41,176 nucleotides of DNA from Lysobacteraceae bacterium (GTDB taxonomy: Bacteria > Pseudomonadota > Gammaproteobacteria > Xanthomonadales > Xanthomonadaceae): assembly GCA_018333835.1 (NCBI GenBank), contig JAGXSL010000022.1, positions 1 to 41,176 of the forward strand. The letters are read 5' to 3'. Of the stretch, positions 1-11,978 are shown in pieces (the first letter of the stretch is position 1; every line of letters starts with the position of its first letter). A program made the position numbers and the translations under genes. The notes beneath the pieces are model-generated. The model did not search any database. It saw only the letters and a list, made by a program, of their open reading frames with translations, and was not told the origin of the DNA.

Positions 1-1
1 C

Positions 2-1294
2 CTGCCTCCCCTGCCCGACCCCGGCTTTGCGCGGCTGCTGCTCGGCTTCAGCGGCGGCCGCGACTCCACCGTCCTGTTGCACCGGCTGGCGGCCCTGCGC
101 GCGGAGCGCGGCTGGGGCTTGCGGGCGGTGCACATCGACCACGGCCTGCACCCCGACTCGACCGCTTGGGCGGACCGGGCACTGGCGGCGGCCGCCGCGC
201 TCGCGGTGCCCTGCAGCGTCCGCCGGGTGGCGGTGCAGCCCGGCCACCACGGCCCGGAAGCCGCCGCCCGCCGGGCACGGATGGCGGCACTGGCCGCCGA
301 GCGCCGGCCCGACGAGGTGCTGGTGCTGGCCCAGCATGCCGACGACCAGGTCGAGACCGTGCTGCTCGCCCTGCTCCGCGGTCGCGACCGCGGCCTCGCC
401 GGGATGCGCCCCTGGACCGTCGACGCCCGTGGCCCGGTCTGGCGGCCACTGCTCGGCTGTCCCGCTGCGGTGGTCGCCACGTACGCCGCCGAACACCGGC
501 TGGACTGGCTCGCCGACCCCTCGAACGCCGACCCCCGCTTCGACCGCAACGCCCTGCGGCACACCCTGCTGCCCCTGCTCCACGCCCGCTTCCCGCAGGC
601 CCCGGCCGCCATCCTGACGCTGGCCGGACGTCAGGCCGCGGCCCAGCGGGTGCTGGACGCGCAGGCCGAGGCCGATCTCGCCGGCCTGCTCGACGCCGGC
701 GGAGCGACGCTGGACGCCGAAGGCCTGCGGGCCCTGGGCGAGGATCGCGGCGGGCTCGCCCTGCGCCACTGGGCCGCGGCGCAGGGTGGGCGGCTGAGCG
801 TCGCGGCACTGCGCCGGGTCTTCGGCGAATGGGCCGCGCTGCCGGCCACCCGCGCCACCCGGCATGCCCAGGGCGGGCACTGGCTGCGGCAATGGGATGG
901 CCGGCTGTGGTGGACCCCGCGCCCGGCCGCGCCGATCGACCCGCCCCCGCCGATGCCGCCCTGGGACGGCCGCCAGCCGCTGGAACTGGGCGCCGGTGGC
1001 CGCCTGCGGCTGCTCGGGGCCGAGGCCCTGCCGGAAGCATTGCTCCCGCGCCGGCGTGGCGAGGGCGACTGGCGGCTGGCCGTGGACGGCGCCACGGCCG
1101 GCGAGCGGCCGCTCGCCGAGTGGCTGGCGCACTGGCGGCTGCCACCCTGGCAGCGGGGGGTGGTGCCGGTGCTGGTCGACCACCGCGGCGCGGCGCAGGC
1201 CGTGGCCGATCTCGGCAGCACGCAGTCCTTCGCAGGGTGGTTGCGGGAGCGCGGCGCGAGGCTGTCTTGGCAGCCCGGCCCCGGCCTTGGGTAG
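2..1294 (+). CDS. tilS: tRNA(Ile)-lysidine synthase TilS (5' end outside window)
   Basis: Frame open from base 2: LLLGFSGGRDSTVLLHRL (PP-loop SGGxDS motif), HIDHGLHPDS, QHADDQVETVLL; C-terminal TilS-like domain; followed by xseB. Confidence 0.93.
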   Translation: MPPLPDPGFARLLLGFSGGRDSTVLLHRLAALRAERGWGLRAVHIDHGLHPDSTAWADRALAAAAALAVPCSVRRVAVQPGHHGPEAAARRARMAALAAERRPDEVLVLAQHADDQVETVLLALLRGRDRGLAGMRPWTVDARGPVWRPLLGCPAAVVATYAAEHRLDWLADPSNADPRFDRNALRHTLLPLLHARFPQAPAAILTLAGRQAAAQRVLDAQAEADLAGLLDAGGATLDAEGLRALGEDRGGLALRHWAAAQGGRLSVAALRRVFGEWAALPATRATRHAQGGHWLRQWDGRLWWTPRPAAPIDPPPPMPPWDGRQPLELGAGGRLRLLGAEALPEALLPRRRGEGDWRLAVDGATAGERPLAEWLAHWRLPPWQRGVVPVLVDHRGAAQAVADLGSTQSFAGWLRERGARLSWQPGPGLG

Positions 1295-1303
1295 ACTGCC
1301 GCC

Positions 1304-1546
1304 ATGAGCACGCCCCCGAACGCGCCGCAGGCCTTCGAGCAGGCCCTGGACGAACTCGACGCCCTGGTGCGCCGGCTGGAATCCGGGGAAATGAACCTCG
1401 AGGACTCCCTCGCCGCCTACGAGCGCGGCGTCGGCCTCTACCGGCAGTGCCAGGGCGCGCTGGAGCAGGCCGAGTTGCGCATCCGCCTGCTCGCCGATCC
1501 GGCCGATCCCGCCAGCGCCCGGGATTTCCGGCCCGATGCGGAGTAA
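1304..1546 (+). CDS. xseB: Exodeoxyribonuclease VII small subunit
   Basis: 80 aa; [50 protein letters not shown] is typical of XseB; sits upstream of ispA. Confidence 0.95.
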   Translation: MSTPPNAPQAFEQALDELDALVRRLESGEMNLEDSLAAYERGVGLYRQCQGALEQAELRIRLLADPADPASARDFRPDAE

Positions 1547-2486
1547 GCCAACACTCGACGCCTGGCGCGCCCGCGTCGATGCCTTCCTCGACACCCGCCT
1601 GCCCGCGGCCGCGGAGCCGCCGGCGGTGCTGCACGCCGCCATGCGCTATGCCGTGCTCGGCGACGGCAAGCGCCTCCGGCCATTGCTCGTGTACGCCGCC
1701 GCCGCGGCGCTGGGCGAACCGCCGCGCCAGGGATCGCCGGGCGGCCCCGGGGACCCGGCGACGGCCGACGCACTCGACCACGCCGCCGCCGCCGTCGAAC
1801 TGGTGCACGCCTACTCGCTGGTCCACGACGACCTGCCGGCGATGGACGACGACGCCCTGCGCCGCGGCCGTCCGACCCTGCACGTCGCCTTCGACGAGGC
1901 CACCGCCATCCTCGCCGGCGACGCATTGCAGGCCGAGGCCTTCGCCGTGCTGGCGGCCGCGCCGGCCGCGCCGGCGACGGTGCTGGCGGCGCTGCGCGAA
2001 CTCGCCCGCGCCGCCGGCTCGCGCGGCATGTGCGGCGGACAGGCCATCGACATGGCGATGACCGGGCAGGCGCAGTCGCCGGAGGCGCTGGCGGCGATGC
2101 ACCGCATGAAGACCGGCGCCCTGATCGAGGCCGCCGTGGTGACGGGCGGGCTGTTGCGCGGGGCGGAGGGGAAGGTGCTGGACAAGCTGCGCCGCATCGG
2201 CACCCTGCTGGGCCTGGGTTTCCAGATCAAGGACGACCTGCTCGACGCCGAGGCCGACTCCGCCACGCTCGGCAAGACCGCCGGCAAGGACGAAGCGCAG
2301 GGCAAGAGCACCTACGTCACCCTGCTCGGTACCGACGGCGCGCGCGCGCGGCTGGACGTGGTGGCGGCGGAACTCGACGCCGCGCTGGCGGCCTTCGCCG
2401 CGCAACGGAGTGGCGGTGTCGCCGTGGACGGCGACGGCCAGGCCCTCGCGGACCTGGCCGTGCTGGCCGTCAGGCGCGGGCGCTGA
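1536..2486 (+). CDS. ispA: Farnesyl diphosphate synthase / polyprenyl synthetase
   Basis: FARM motif [19 protein letters not shown], second Asp-rich motif KDDLLD; overlaps the end of xseB. Confidence 0.95.
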   Translation: MRSKPTLDAWRARVDAFLDTRLPAAAEPPAVLHAAMRYAVLGDGKRLRPLLVYAAAAALGEPPRQGSPGGPGDPATADALDHAAAAVELVHAYSLVHDDLPAMDDDALRRGRPTLHVAFDEATAILAGDALQAEAFAVLAAAPAAPATVLAALRELARAAGSRGMCGGQAIDMAMTGQAQSPEALAAMHRMKTGALIEAAVVTGGLLRGAEGKVLDKLRRIGTLLGLGFQIKDDLLDAEADSATLGKTAGKDEAQGKSTYVTLLGTDGARARLDVVAAELDAALAAFAAQRSGGVAVDGDGQALADLAVLAVRRGR

Positions 2487-2930
2487 TCACCTGATCAGGC
2501 GAATGGCGAACGGGTAGCGGTACTCGCGCCCCTCGTTGGCGCGGACCGCGGCGATGATCACGAGCACGAGCCAGATCGCCACCGCCAGCACGCCGAGCGG
2601 CAGGGTGATGACGATGCCGATGCCGATCGTCAGCACCGTGAACAGCCACAAGGCGAGGAAGATCACGGCCATGGTGATGTTGAAATTGAGGGCTTCGCGA
2701 CCCTGGTCGGCGACGAAGGGCATGCTGTCCTTCTTGACCAGCCAGATGATCAGCGGCCCGATGACGGTGCCCCAGCCTCCCGCCACGCCGGTGAGGGCAC
2801 CGCCGATCAGGGCGGAGAGATGGGCGAACATCGCCCACTGGCGGTGGTCGGCGGGGATGCCGGAAACCGGGGGAGTCGGGGGTTGCACGTAGGGATCGTT
2901 CACGGGGACACCTGTGCGACGGGGGGCCAT
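2487..2930 (-). CDS. DUF4870/Tic20-like small membrane protein
   Basis: 147 aa; WAMFAHLSALIG, LVKKDSMPFVADQGREALNFNIT followed by TM segments, the characteristic DUF4870 pattern. An internal start (VNDPYVQ...) is possible. Confidence 0.8.
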   Translation of the reverse strand: MAPRRTGVPVNDPYVQPPTPPVSGIPADHRQWAMFAHLSALIGGALTGVAGGWGTVIGPLIIWLVKKDSMPFVADQGREALNFNITMAVIFLALWLFTVLTIGIGIVITLPLGVLAVAIWLVLVIIAAVRANEGREYRYPFAIRLIR

Positions 2931-2975
2931 CGCACTGTGGTGAAAACGTGAAGGCCCGTCAAGGCGAGGAAGGTT

Positions 2976-4352
2976 TCAGCCTTCGCCACCGCCGGTGCCG
3001 CCCGCCACCGTCATCCGCCCGAGCAGCAGGCTGCCCACCGCCGTCGCCGAACGCGGGTCGATGTCCGCCCCCACCGCCTCGACGGCCTGGAACATGTCGC
3101 GCAGGTTGGAGGCGATGGTGAGTTCGTCGACCGGCCAGGCGATGGCGCCGTCCTCGACCCAGAAACCGGCGGCGCCGCGCGAATAGTCGCCGGTGACGGT
3201 GTTGACCCCCTGCCCCATCAGCTCGGTGACGACCAGGCCGCGGCGCATGCCCGCCAGCAGGGCGTCGAAACCTTCGGCATTGGCCGCCACCTCGAGGTTG
3301 TGGACGCCGCCGGCGTTGCCGGTGCTCGCGAGCCCGAGCCGCCGCGCCGAATAGGTGCCGAGCACGTAGCGCTGCAGCACGCCGGCCTCGATCAGCGCCG
3401 ATTCGCGGGTGGCGACACCGTCGGCGTCGAAATCGGCGCTGCGCCAGCCGCCGATCAGGTGCGGCCGCTCGACGATACGGAACCAGTCGGGGAACAGGCG
3501 TTGGCCCTGCGCACCGACCAGGAAACTCGCCTTGCGGTACAGCGCCCCGCCGGAGACCGCGCCGACCAGGTGGGCGATCAGCGAACGCGCCACTTCCGGC
3601 ACGAACAGCACCGGAAACTCGCCGGTCGGCGCGCTGCGCGGATCGAGCCGGGCGAGGGTGCGCCGGGCGGCCTTGCGCCCGACGTCCGCGGCGTTCTCCA
3701 GGGCTCCGGGGCGCAGGGCCGCGGTGTACCAGTACTGGCCCTGCATGGCGTCGCCGGCACCGGCGATCAGCGAGACACTGATTGAATGGCTGGTGCTCTT
3801 CCCGCGGCCGACGAAGCCGTGCGAGTTGGCATAGACCGAGAGGCCCTCGTGGGTCGAGACCGACGCGCCTTCGGAATTGCTGATGCGGGCATCGAAATCG
3901 CGGCCCGCCGCCTCGGCCTCCAGCGCCAGGGCGATGGCGGCCTCGGCTTCGATCGCCCACGGGTGCCACTGGTCGAAATCGCGCGGCGCGTGCGCCATGC
4001 GGGCTTCGTCCGCCAGGCCGTTCGCGGCGTCGGCCTCGGTATGCCTCGCGATCGCGCAGGCCATCTCGACCGTGCGGCGCAGGCTCTCCGGCTTCAGGTC
4101 GGCGGTGCTGGCCTGGGCCTTGCGTTGCCCGAAATACACCGTGACGGCGAGACCGCGATCGCGCGTGCGTTCGACCGATTCGACCTCGCCCATGCGCACG
4201 TTGACGTTGAGCCCGCGCTCGTCGTTGGCGCTGGCCTCGGCCTGCGAGGCGCCGAGACGGCGCGCCTCGGCCACGGCGAGGGCGGAGAGCTCGGCCAGCC
4301 GGTCGAGGGTGGCGGCGGCCGCGGCATCGGCGGCGGCGTGCGAAATCGTCAC
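2976..4352 (-). CDS. pmbA: Metalloprotease PmbA/TldE
   Basis: 458 aa; FGQRKAQASTADL, YSRGAAGFWVEDGAIAWPVDELTIASNLRDMF (PmbA/TldE C-terminal signature). Confidence 0.93.
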   Translation of the reverse strand: MTISHAAADAAAAATLDRLAELSALAVAEARRLGASQAEASANDERGLNVNVRMGEVESVERTRDRGLAVTVYFGQRKAQASTADLKPESLRRTVEMACAIARHTEADAANGLADEARMAHAPRDFDQWHPWAIEAEAAIALALEAEAAGRDFDARISNSEGASVSTHEGLSVYANSHGFVGRGKSTSHSISVSLIAGAGDAMQGQYWYTAALRPGALENAADVGRKAARRTLARLDPRSAPTGEFPVLFVPEVARSLIAHLVGAVSGGALYRKASFLVGAQGQRLFPDWFRIVERPHLIGGWRSADFDADGVATRESALIEAGVLQRYVLGTYSARRLGLASTGNAGGVHNLEVAANAEGFDALLAGMRRGLVVTELMGQGVNTVTGDYSRGAAGFWVEDGAIAWPVDELTIASNLRDMFQAVEAVGADIDPRSATAVGSLLLGRMTVAGGTGGGEG

Positions 4353-4367
4353 TGCGTTATCCTGTGC

Positions 4368-5072
4368 ATGGTTTTCCTGTACGACCTACGGCGCATGCGC
4401 GGACGCGACCCCGAAACCGGTGAGTTCCTCGACAAGAGCCGCAGCCAGAAGCGGCGCGGGGCGCTCGACGTGCTGGCCATGGCCGGCAAGCTGATGGGCC
4501 TGGGCCCGGCGGCGCTGGCGCAGCTGCCCATGCCCGATGCGCTCCGTGAGCTCGTCATCGACTCGCAGCGCATCCGCTCGAACATCGCCCGCAAGCGGCA
4601 GATGCAGTGGCTGGCGAAGCAGATGCGCCGCGAGGACGACGCCGTGCTGGACACCCTGCGCGCCGCGCTGGAGCACAGCAAGGAGGATGCGCGCCGCGAG
4701 GCCGCGGCCCTGCACCGCATCGAGCACTGGCGGCTTAAGATCATCGACGGCGGCGACGAGGCCCTGGCCGAGTTCATCGCGCTCCACCCGCTGGCCGACC
4801 GCCAGCAACTGCGCACGCTGGCGCGCAAGGCCCGCGCCGAAAGGCTGGCCAACAAGCCGCCGCATGCCTTCCGCGAGCTCTTCCGCGTGCTCAGGACATG
4901 GATGGCGGATGCCGACGAGGCGGACATGGACGACGTGGACTTGATCGACGAGGCGTTGGAGGCCGAGGCCGGCGGCGCGGACCACGCGCTGGACGAGCTC
5001 GACGGGATCGGCGGCCTCGAAGGTCTGGACGAGTACCGGCACGACGATTTCGGCGGGCGCCGCGACGACTGA
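4368..5072 (+). CDS. darP: Ribosome-associated protein DarP/YjgA (DUF615)
   Basis: In-frame ATG at 4368; SRSQKRRGALDVLAMAGKLMGL, LPMPDALRELVIDSQRIRSNIARKRQMQWLAKQMR. Lies between pmbA and tldD. Confidence 0.9.
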   Translation: MVFLYDLRRMRGRDPETGEFLDKSRSQKRRGALDVLAMAGKLMGLGPAALAQLPMPDALRELVIDSQRIRSNIARKRQMQWLAKQMRREDDAVLDTLRAALEHSKEDARREAAALHRIEHWRLKIIDGGDEALAEFIALHPLADRQQLRTLARKARAERLANKPPHAFRELFRVLRTWMADADEADMDDVDLIDEALEAEAGGADHALDELDGIGGLEGLDEYRHDDFGGRRDD

Positions 5073-5103
5073 GCGCGCACCCCGCGGCGCATCGCCCCGC
5101 GCA

Positions 5104-6546
5104 TCAGGCTTTCGTCCCGCCCACCGTCAGCTGGGAAATCTTGAGTGACGGCTGGCCCACGCCCACCGGCACGCTCTGCCCGTTCTTGCCGCAGATGCCG
5201 ACACCGGCGTCGAGCTGCAGGTCGTTGCCGATCATCACCACCCGGTTCATCACTTCCGGCCCGTTGCCGATCAGGGTGGCACCCTTCACGGGTGCCGTGA
5301 TCCGGCCGTTCTCGATCAGGTAGGCCTCGCTCGCCGAGAACACGAACTTGCCGGTGGTGATGTCGACCTGGCCGCCGCCGAAGTTGGGCGCGTACAGGCC
5401 GCGCTGCACCGAGGCGATCATCTCCTCCAGCGTGTGCGCGCCGGCCGCCATCGTGGTGTTGGTCATGCGCGGCATCGGCAGGTGGGCGAAGCTCTCGCGG
5501 CGGCCGTTGCCGGTGCGGGCGACACCCATCAGCCGGGCGTTGAGGCTGTCCTGCATGTAGCCCTTGAGGATGCCGTCCTCGATCAGCACGGTGCGCTGCG
5601 TCGGCTGGCCCTCGTCGTCGATGTTGAGCGAACCGCGGCGGGCGTCCAGCGTGCCGTCGTCGATGACGGTGACGCCGGGGGCGGCGACGCGCTCGCCGAT
5701 GCGGCCCGAGTAGATCGAGGTGCCCTTGCGGTTGAAGTCGCCCTCCAGCCCGTGGCCGACGGCCTCGTGCAGCAGCACGCCGGGCCAGCCGGGGCCGAGC
5801 ACCACCGGCATCGCGCCGGCCGGGGCGTCGATGGCCTCGAGGTTGATCAGGGCCTGCCGCAGCGCCTCCTTCGCCAGCGCCTCGGCGCGGCCGTTGGCGA
5901 ACAGCTCCACGTAGTCGAAGCGCCCGCCGCCGCCGGCGTAGCCGGATTCGCGGCGGCCGCCCTGCTCGACGATCACCTGCACGTTGAAGCGCACCAGGGG
6001 CCGCACGTCGGCGGCCAGCGTGCCGTCGGCGCGGGCCACCAGCACCGTATCGACCGCCGCCGACAGCGAGGCGCTGACCTGCACCACGCGCGGGTCGGCG
6101 GCGCGCACCCAGGCCTCGATCTCGCGCAGCTTCGAGAGCTTGGCCTCGGGGGCGAAGCGGTCGATCGGGTCGATGGCCGGGTACAGCGCATGCCCCGACA
6201 CGGACACGCGCTGGCCGCGCGGCGTCTTGGGGCCCTCGCGGCTGATGGCGCGGGCGGCGCGGGCCGATTCCAGCAGGGCCGGCAGGTCGATCTCGTCGGT
6301 GTAGGCGAAGCCGGTCTTCTCGCCGCTGATGGCGCGCACGCCGACCCCCTGTTCGATCGAATGCGCGCCGTCCTTGACGATGCCGTCCTCCACCGTCCAG
6401 CTCTCGCGGCGGCTGTGCTGGAAGTAGAGGTCGCCGTCGTCGACGCCGGGGCCGAGCAGTTCGGCCAGCACGCGGTCGACGTCGTCCAGGCCCAGGCCGG
6501 TCGGCGCGAGCAGCGTGTGTTCGGCGAGGGCGAAGGTCGGGGTCAT
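5104..6546 (-). CDS. tldD: Metalloprotease TldD
   Basis: 480 aa; [29 protein letters not shown] (HExxxH metal-binding motif) and [29 protein letters not shown]. Confidence 0.96.
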   Translation of the reverse strand: MTPTFALAEHTLLAPTGLGLDDVDRVLAELLGPGVDDGDLYFQHSRRESWTVEDGIVKDGAHSIEQGVGVRAISGEKTGFAYTDEIDLPALLESARAARAISREGPKTPRGQRVSVSGHALYPAIDPIDRFAPEAKLSKLREIEAWVRAADPRVVQVSASLSAAVDTVLVARADGTLAADVRPLVRFNVQVIVEQGGRRESGYAGGGGRFDYVELFANGRAEALAKEALRQALINLEAIDAPAGAMPVVLGPGWPGVLLHEAVGHGLEGDFNRKGTSIYSGRIGERVAAPGVTVIDDGTLDARRGSLNIDDEGQPTQRTVLIEDGILKGYMQDSLNARLMGVARTGNGRRESFAHLPMPRMTNTTMAAGAHTLEEMIASVQRGLYAPNFGGGQVDITTGKFVFSASEAYLIENGRITAPVKGATLIGNGPEVMNRVVMIGNDLQLDAGVGICGKNGQSVPVGVGQPSLKISQLTVGGTKA

Positions 6547-9500
6547 GGCGGGTCCGGGGGGCGCACGGCGGGCGAAACGACGGGAGGGGCCGGCAGCGTG
6601 GACGGTGGGCCACGGGCGGTGGCGGTGGCGGCGGGCAAGCCAGGCAGTTGGATGGGGGCGGCGGCGGTCTCGGGCAAGGGCGGCGGGTCCGTTTCCGGCC
6701 GGCGCGGACCGCGCTCGATCACCTCCACCTCAGGGGTCGCCCACGGCCCCTGCACCCGGTAGACGGTGCGGGTGGCCTGCTTGAGCGGCAACTGGAACAC
6801 CGCCTGCGCCACCGCACCGAGCGCCGCCCCGGCCGGGCCGCCGGTGAACGCACCGAGCGCGGGCAGCACGCCGCCGGCCTTGGGCAGCACCTCCACGCGC
6901 TGGTCGTAGCGGCGGGCGGCGAGCGCCGTGGTGCCGCTGACCCGGATCTCGGCCGAGGGGCCGTCGATGAGCAGGTTGCGGGTGGTCGCCGCCCCGGCCT
7001 CGAACAGGAAATCGCCCTGCATGGCGTTGAAGGCGAAGCCTTTGGCGAAGAAATCGCTGAAGTCGAGGGCGAGCCGGCGCGGGATCTCGGCGATCGAGAC
7101 CAGCCCGAGCAGGCGGCCGGTGCCCGGCTCGACATCGAGCAGGCGGCCCTTGCCGACCTCGATGCGCAGGCTGCCGTCGTAGCGGTCGAGCCGGAAGCTG
7201 CCGGGCGAGCCGGGCCAGCCGCCGACCATGCGGGCGGTGATCGGCCCATCCTCGACCATCCCGGCAAAGCCGAGCGCATCCAGCATGTCGCCGAGGCTCT
7301 CGGCCTCGAAATCGAGCACGAAGCGCGAACGCGCCCGCCCGCCGATCCGTGTCCAGTGCCCGCTGGCGGACAGGTCCAAGGCTTCGGATTCGGTGCTGAA
7401 GCGGTCGATGTGCAGGCCCTCCGGCGTCGGGAAGGCCTGCAGCACGGCGCGCCCGAGCCGGGCCTCGCCGAGCCGGAAATCCTCGATGCGGAAGTCCATC
7501 GGTGGCAGCCGCGCCGGGTCGGTGTCGTCCACCGCCGGGGCGTCGTCGCCGCGCCCGGTCATCGCCTCGGTGTCCATCGGCGGCCAGTGCAGGCGGCTGA
7601 AGCGGCCCTGCACCGCCGCACCCTCGCCGCGCGGCACCCGCACCGTGCCGGCGATGGCCGCACCCTCGAAGGCCACCCGCAGGCCGTTGGGGTCACGGCC
7701 GAGTTCGACCCGGCCGTCGCCGAAGCTGCGGTCGAGCACGTCGATGGCCCCGACCTCGACATCGACCGATTGCAGGCCGCCCGGCCCGCCGCCACCGGCC
7801 GCGGCCGCGGCCACCCAGCCGCCGACATCGAGGCTCGGCACCCGGCCGTGCACGGCGATGCCGGCCTCGGGAATCGGGACGGGGCGGGCGATGCCGCCGA
7901 ACTCGGCCACCGCCGCGAACGGCCGCACGCCATCGCCAAGACGGCCGCGCAGGCGCATCAGCCGGCCGAGGGCGAGGTGCAGTTCGCCGGCGGTGACCGG
8001 CAGGGGCAGTTCGAGGCGCAGCGGCAGGACGGTGGCGGCGCTCTTGCGCAAGGGGGCCGGCAGGCCGATGCGGGTGCCGGCCAGGTTGGAGGTCAGCTGC
8101 AATCGCGCCGGCGGCGCGCGGCCGTCGGCGCCCCGCTCCGGGATCGCCACCGCCACCCGCCAGTCGCTGCGGCCCTGCAGCCATTCCTCCAGCCAGGCCA
8201 GTTCCGGTGCCCGCCGCAACAGCACCGCGGGCGGCAATTCCGCCTCGAGACCGAACTCGGCGGCGTTCGCAGCATCGGTCACGCGGTCGCCGATCCGCAG
8301 GCTGAAGCGGCCCGGGTGCCCCTGGTAGCGCACCGGCAGGGCGTCGGCCAGCAGTCCATCCCCGGTGAAGGCGACCGGGCCCTGCACCGCGTCGAAGTGC
8401 AGGTCCCAGCGGCGGTCGGCGAGCCGGGCCTCGTCGAAGTGCAGCTCGCCGGCCACCTGCTCGCGCCCGAGTTCGCGCAGCAGCGGCAGCCGCAGGCGCA
8501 CGTCGGCCCGGACCGGCCCGCTCGCCTCGAGGGCCTCGAGGTGCTCGCCGAGGTTGCGCCGCAGGGGCGAGGCGAGCAGCAGCCGGCGCAGCGCAGCGGC
8601 TTCCTCGCCGCCCTGCAGGTCGAGGTCCAGCCAGGCCGAGCGGAAATCGGCGATGCGGCCGTCGGCCCGTGCCACCGGCACGCCGAGCAGCCGTCCGCGC
8701 AGGCCCTGCAGCCGCAGGCCCGGGCCGTCGAACACCAGCTCGCCCGAGAGCCCGCTGGCCTCGGGCCATTCCGGGTTGAAGCGGAGCCGCAAGCCCTCGA
8801 GCGGGACCCGCGCCTCGAAATGGCCGCCGCCGGCGCGGAAGGGCCAGTCGGCCAGCGCCCCGGCCATCACCACCCGGGTGCTGCCGGCGCGGCCTTCCAG
8901 CAGGGCTTCCTCCAGCCAGCGCCGGGTCGGCTCCGGCATGGCCCGGCGCGGCCAGTAGGGACGCAAGGCGTTCACTTCGAAGGGCGCGACGGTGGCGGCG
9001 AGTTCCAGCCGCGGGCTGCCGCCGGCGGGCAGGTCGAGCTGGAAGCGCGGGTCGAGCCGCAGGCCCGGTGCATCGATGCGCAGGCCGGCGCTGCCCAGCC
9101 CGAAGCCGGGCGCGGCCGTGCCGTCCGCCGGCTCGCGCCACAGCGCGAGGTCGCCGTCGAGCCGCAACGGCACCGGGGCCGCCAGTTCGGCCGGCCAGTG
9201 CAGTTCGAGCGCCTGCTGGCGCAGGGCCAGCACGCCGCCCTGGCCGTCGAGGTGGAGTTCTCCGGCCAGCCCCTGGAGGCCGGGTTGGCGCCCGACGGCG
9301 GCGAAACCTCCCGCTTCCAGCCGGGCGCGGCCACGCAGATCGCCTTCGCCGTCGGCGCTGAAGGCGAGTTCGCGCAGGGTGCCGGCCGGTTGCGCCTCGG
9401 CCAGCCAGGAAGCCCATGCGGGCGGCAGGCGGTCGCTGAGCGCGGCCATCGCCAGCAAGGGTGCGATGTCGATGCGCCGCGCCTCGATGGCCCGCTGCGG

Positions 9501-10484
9501 ACCGCCGGCCAGCCAGAGCGCCTCGATCCGGTGCTGTCGGCCGGCATGGCGGAAACGGCCCTCCGGCACGGACACCTGCCAGCCCCCGGCGGTGAGCGAC
9601 CAGCGGGCGGCGAAGCGCGCCGCGTCCAGCGCCAGCGGCGTGCCACCGTCCTGGCGCGCCAGCACTAGGCCGTGCAGGTCGGCGTCGAGCTGCACGGCGG
9701 TGACACGGCCGCGGTCGAGGTCGCCCCAGGCCGCGAGGTGCCCTGAAGCGGCCCGGCAATCGATGCCGACCCCGTCGAGCAGGCCACCCCATTGGGCCAG
9801 GCCCTCGCCCTCCATGCCGACCCAGAAGCGCCCCGTGCCGCCGTCGCGGGCCAGACGCAGGGCGAGGTCGAGCGGTTCGCCGCCGTCCACCGGCCAGGCC
9901 CGGGCGCCGGCGCGCAGGCTCTGGCCGTCGACCCGCAAGCGCAGGTCGGCGCGTTGCAGCTGCTGCTGCACGCCCCAGCGTTCCGCGGCGATCACCAGCC
10001 GGGCGTCCTGCACCCGCAGCTCGCCGAAGCCCTCCAGCAGTTCGAGCGGATCGGGGATGGGTACCGCCGGCCGCGGCAGGCCCTCGACGGTCCAGTGCCC
10101 TGCGGCGTCCTGGCGCAGGGTCAGGGCGAGGCCGGCGACCCCGAGCTCGGTGAACGGCATGCCGGGCAGCAGCCCGGAGTAGACCGAGAGTTGCAGTTCG
10201 GCGGTGCCGATCGCCAGCGCCGCATCGCCCTCGCCGACCACCAGGTCGTGCAGGCGCAGGCGCGGGCCGCGCCGGGTCCAGCGGGCATCGACGGCGGAGA
10301 GGGCCACCGGCTGGCCGACCCGTTCCGACAGCCAGGCCGCCACCTCGTCGGGGTGGTCGTCGACCATCGGCAGCAACTGGTTGGCCAGCCCGACCAGGCT
10401 GGCCAGCAGGATCAAGCCGAGCAAGCCGCCGTAGGCGAAAGCCCGGCGGAAGCGGCGCCAGCGGCGGCGGGAGCGCGGCTGCAC
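6543..10484 (-). CDS. yhdP: YhdP family protein (AsmA-like, envelope lipid transport)
   Basis: 1313 aa with an N-terminal TM, beta-rich repetitive body and C-terminal [62 protein letters not shown]; upstream gene in tldD strand order. Confidence 0.88.
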   Translation of the reverse strand: MQPRSRRRWRRFRRAFAYGGLLGLILLASLVGLANQLLPMVDDHPDEVAAWLSERVGQPVALSAVDARWTRRGPRLRLHDLVVGEGDAALAIGTAELQLSVYSGLLPGMPFTELGVAGLALTLRQDAAGHWTVEGLPRPAVPIPDPLELLEGFGELRVQDARLVIAAERWGVQQQLQRADLRLRVDGQSLRAGARAWPVDGGEPLDLALRLARDGGTGRFWVGMEGEGLAQWGGLLDGVGIDCRAASGHLAAWGDLDRGRVTAVQLDADLHGLVLARQDGGTPLALDAARFAARWSLTAGGWQVSVPEGRFRHAGRQHRIEALWLAGGPQRAIEARRIDIAPLLAMAALSDRLPPAWASWLAEAQPAGTLRELAFSADGEGDLRGRARLEAGGFAAVGRQPGLQGLAGELHLDGQGGVLALRQQALELHWPAELAAPVPLRLDGDLALWREPADGTAAPGFGLGSAGLRIDAPGLRLDPRFQLDLPAGGSPRLELAATVAPFEVNALRPYWPRRAMPEPTRRWLEEALLEGRAGSTRVVMAGALADWPFRAGGGHFEARVPLEGLRLRFNPEWPEASGLSGELVFDGPGLRLQGLRGRLLGVPVARADGRIADFRSAWLDLDLQGGEEAAALRRLLLASPLRRNLGEHLEALEASGPVRADVRLRLPLLRELGREQVAGELHFDEARLADRRWDLHFDAVQGPVAFTGDGLLADALPVRYQGHPGRFSLRIGDRVTDAANAAEFGLEAELPPAVLLRRAPELAWLEEWLQGRSDWRVAVAIPERGADGRAPPARLQLTSNLAGTRIGLPAPLRKSAATVLPLRLELPLPVTAGELHLALGRLMRLRGRLGDGVRPFAAVAEFGGIARPVPIPEAGIAVHGRVPSLDVGGWVAAAAAGGGGPGGLQSVDVEVGAIDVLDRSFGDGRVELGRDPNGLRVAFEGAAIAGTVRVPRGEGAAVQGRFSRLHWPPMDTEAMTGRGDDAPAVDDTDPARLPPMDFRIEDFRLGEARLGRAVLQAFPTPEGLHIDRFSTESEALDLSASGHWTRIGGRARSRFVLDFEAESLGDMLDALGFAGMVEDGPITARMVGGWPGSPGSFRLDRYDGSLRIEVGKGRLLDVEPGTGRLLGLVSIAEIPRRLALDFSDFFAKGFAFNAMQGDFLFEAGAATTRNLLIDGPSAEIRVSGTTALAARRYDQRVEVLPKAGGVLPALGAFTGGPAGAALGAVAQAVFQLPLKQATRTVYRVQGPWATPEVEVIERGPRRPETDPPPLPETAAAPIQLPGLPAATATARGPPSTLPAPPVVSPAVRPPDPP

Positions 10485-10496
10485 GCGGCCGGCGGC

Positions 10497-11978
10497 CTAG
10501 AGCAGGACCACGTCGTACTGCTCCTGGCCGTACTGCTCGTCGGCCTGGAAGCGGATCGACTTGCCGAGGAACTCCTCCAGTTCGGCCACCGCGGCGGATT
10601 CCTCCTCGGTGATGCGGTCGACCACGGCGGGCGCGGCGATCACCAGCAGGCGCTCGGCCTCGAACTGGCGCACCGCGCGCGTGCATTCGCGGAAGACCTC
10701 GTAGGTCACCGTCTCCGGCGACTTGACGACGCCGCGGCCGTTGCAGGCGGCGCAGGGCTCGCAGAGCTGGCGCTCCAGGCTCTCGGTGGTGCGCTTGCGG
10801 GTCATCTCGACCAGGCCGAGCGGCGAGAAGTCATAGACCGTCGTCTTGGCATGGTCGCGGGCCAGCGCCTTCTCCAGGGTGCGCAGCACCTGGCGGCGGT
10901 GGTCGGCGTCGTGCATGTCGATGAAGTCGATGATGATGATGCCACCCAGGTTGCGCAGCCGCAGTTGCCGGGCCAGGGCCTGGGCGGCCTCCAGGTTGGT
11001 GCGGAAGGCGGTCTCCTCGAGGTTGCGCTGGCCGAGGAAGGAGCCGGTGTTGACGTCCACGGTGGTCATCGCCTCGGTCTGGTCGAGCACCAGGTAGCCG
11101 CCGGATTTCAGCGGCACCTGCTTCTGCAGCGCGCGGGCGATCTCGTCGTCGACCCCGTTCAGGTCGAACAGCGGGCGCTCGCCGGCGTAATGTTCGATCC
11201 GCGGGGCCAACTCGGGCATGAACTGGCCGGCGAAGCGCAGCAGCCGTTCATGCGTCTCGCGGGAATCCACCAGCACGCGGTCGATCTGCGGGCTGACCAG
11301 GTCGCGCAGGGCGCGCAGCGGCAGCGACAGGTCCTCGTAGATGCACTGCCCGACCGGGGTGGCGGCGCTGGCCTCGCGGATCAGCTGCCAGGCCAGCCGC
11401 AGGTAGGCGACGTCGGCCTCCAGCGCCTCGCGCCCCAGCCCCTCGGCATTGGTGCGGACGATGAAACCCATGCCGCTGCCGTTCGCCAGATCGGTGACCA
11501 GGGCCTTCAGCCGCGCCCGCTCGGCGTCGTCCTCGATGCGCGCCGAGACGCCGATGACCTTCGAGTACGGCAGCAGCACCAGGTAACGCGAGGGGATGCT
11601 GACCTGGGTGGTGAGCCGCGCGCCCTTGCTGCCGATCGGGTCCTTCACGACCTGCACCACGACCTCCTGGCCCTCGTGCGCCAGCGCGGTGATGGCGGGC
11701 GGCGGGGGCGGCGGGCCCTGCTCCTCGCCCTCGACCGGCGCGCCCTGCGGCACCCGCACGATGTCGGAGGCGTGCAGGAAGGCGGCGCGGTCCAGGCCGA
11801 CGTCGACGAAGGCCGCCTGCATGCCCGGCATGACCCGCTGCACCCGGCCCTTGTAGAGGTTGCCGACCACCCCGCGACGCAGGCTGCGTTCGAGGTGCAG
11901 TTCCTGCAGCATGCCCTGCTCGACCAGGGCGACCCGCGTCTCGCGCGGGGTGACGTTGATCAGGATCTCGGCGCTCAA
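10497..11978 (-). CDS. rng: Ribonuclease G
   Basis: AEILINVTPRETRVALVEQGMLQELHLER, S1-like GRVQRVMPGMQAAFVDVGLDRAAFLHASDI, GGIIIIDFIDM, ARRRTTES-type region with CEPCAACNGRG. Best start is TTG at 11978, overlapping the maf stop (TTGA). Confidence 0.93.
   Translation of the reverse strand: MSAEILINVTPRETRVALVEQGMLQELHLERSLRRGVVGNLYKGRVQRVMPGMQAAFVDVGLDRAAFLHASDIVRVPQGAPVEGEEQGPPPPPPAITALAHEGQEVVVQVVKDPIGSKGARLTTQVSIPSRYLVLLPYSKVIGVSARIEDDAERARLKALVTDLANGSGMGFIVRTNAEGLGREALEADVAYLRLAWQLIREASAATPVGQCIYEDLSLPLRALRDLVSPQIDRVLVDSRETHERLLRFAGQFMPELAPRIEHYAGERPLFDLNGVDDEIARALQKQVPLKSGGYLVLDQTEAMTTVDVNTGSFLGQRNLEETAFRTNLEAAQALARQLRLRNLGGIIIIDFIDMHDADHRRQVLRTLEKALARDHAKTTVYDFSPLGLVEMTRKRTTESLERQLCEPCAACNGRGVVKSPETVTYEVFRECTRAVRQFEAERLLVIAAPAVVDRITEEESAAVAELEEFLGKSIRFQADEQYGQEQYDVVLL

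Noticed and set aside
48-2405. 785-aa minus-strand ORF opposite tilS-xseB-ispA
   Set aside because: Arg/Ala/Pro/Gly-rich low-complexity translation typical of antisense frames in high-GC DNA; opposite strand encodes clear conserved proteins.
4353-6546. tldD and pmbA separated by an opposite-strand gene as a novel arrangement
   Set aside because: darP/YjgA beside these protease genes is, to my knowledge, a common arrangement in this group.
6648-9668. 1006-aa plus-strand ORF opposite yhdP
   Set aside because: No recognisable motif, composition is antisense-like, and yhdP covers the same DNA convincingly.
7693-10686. 997-aa minus-strand ORF in a second frame over yhdP
   Set aside because: Arg/Pro/Ala-dominated shadow frame of yhdP.
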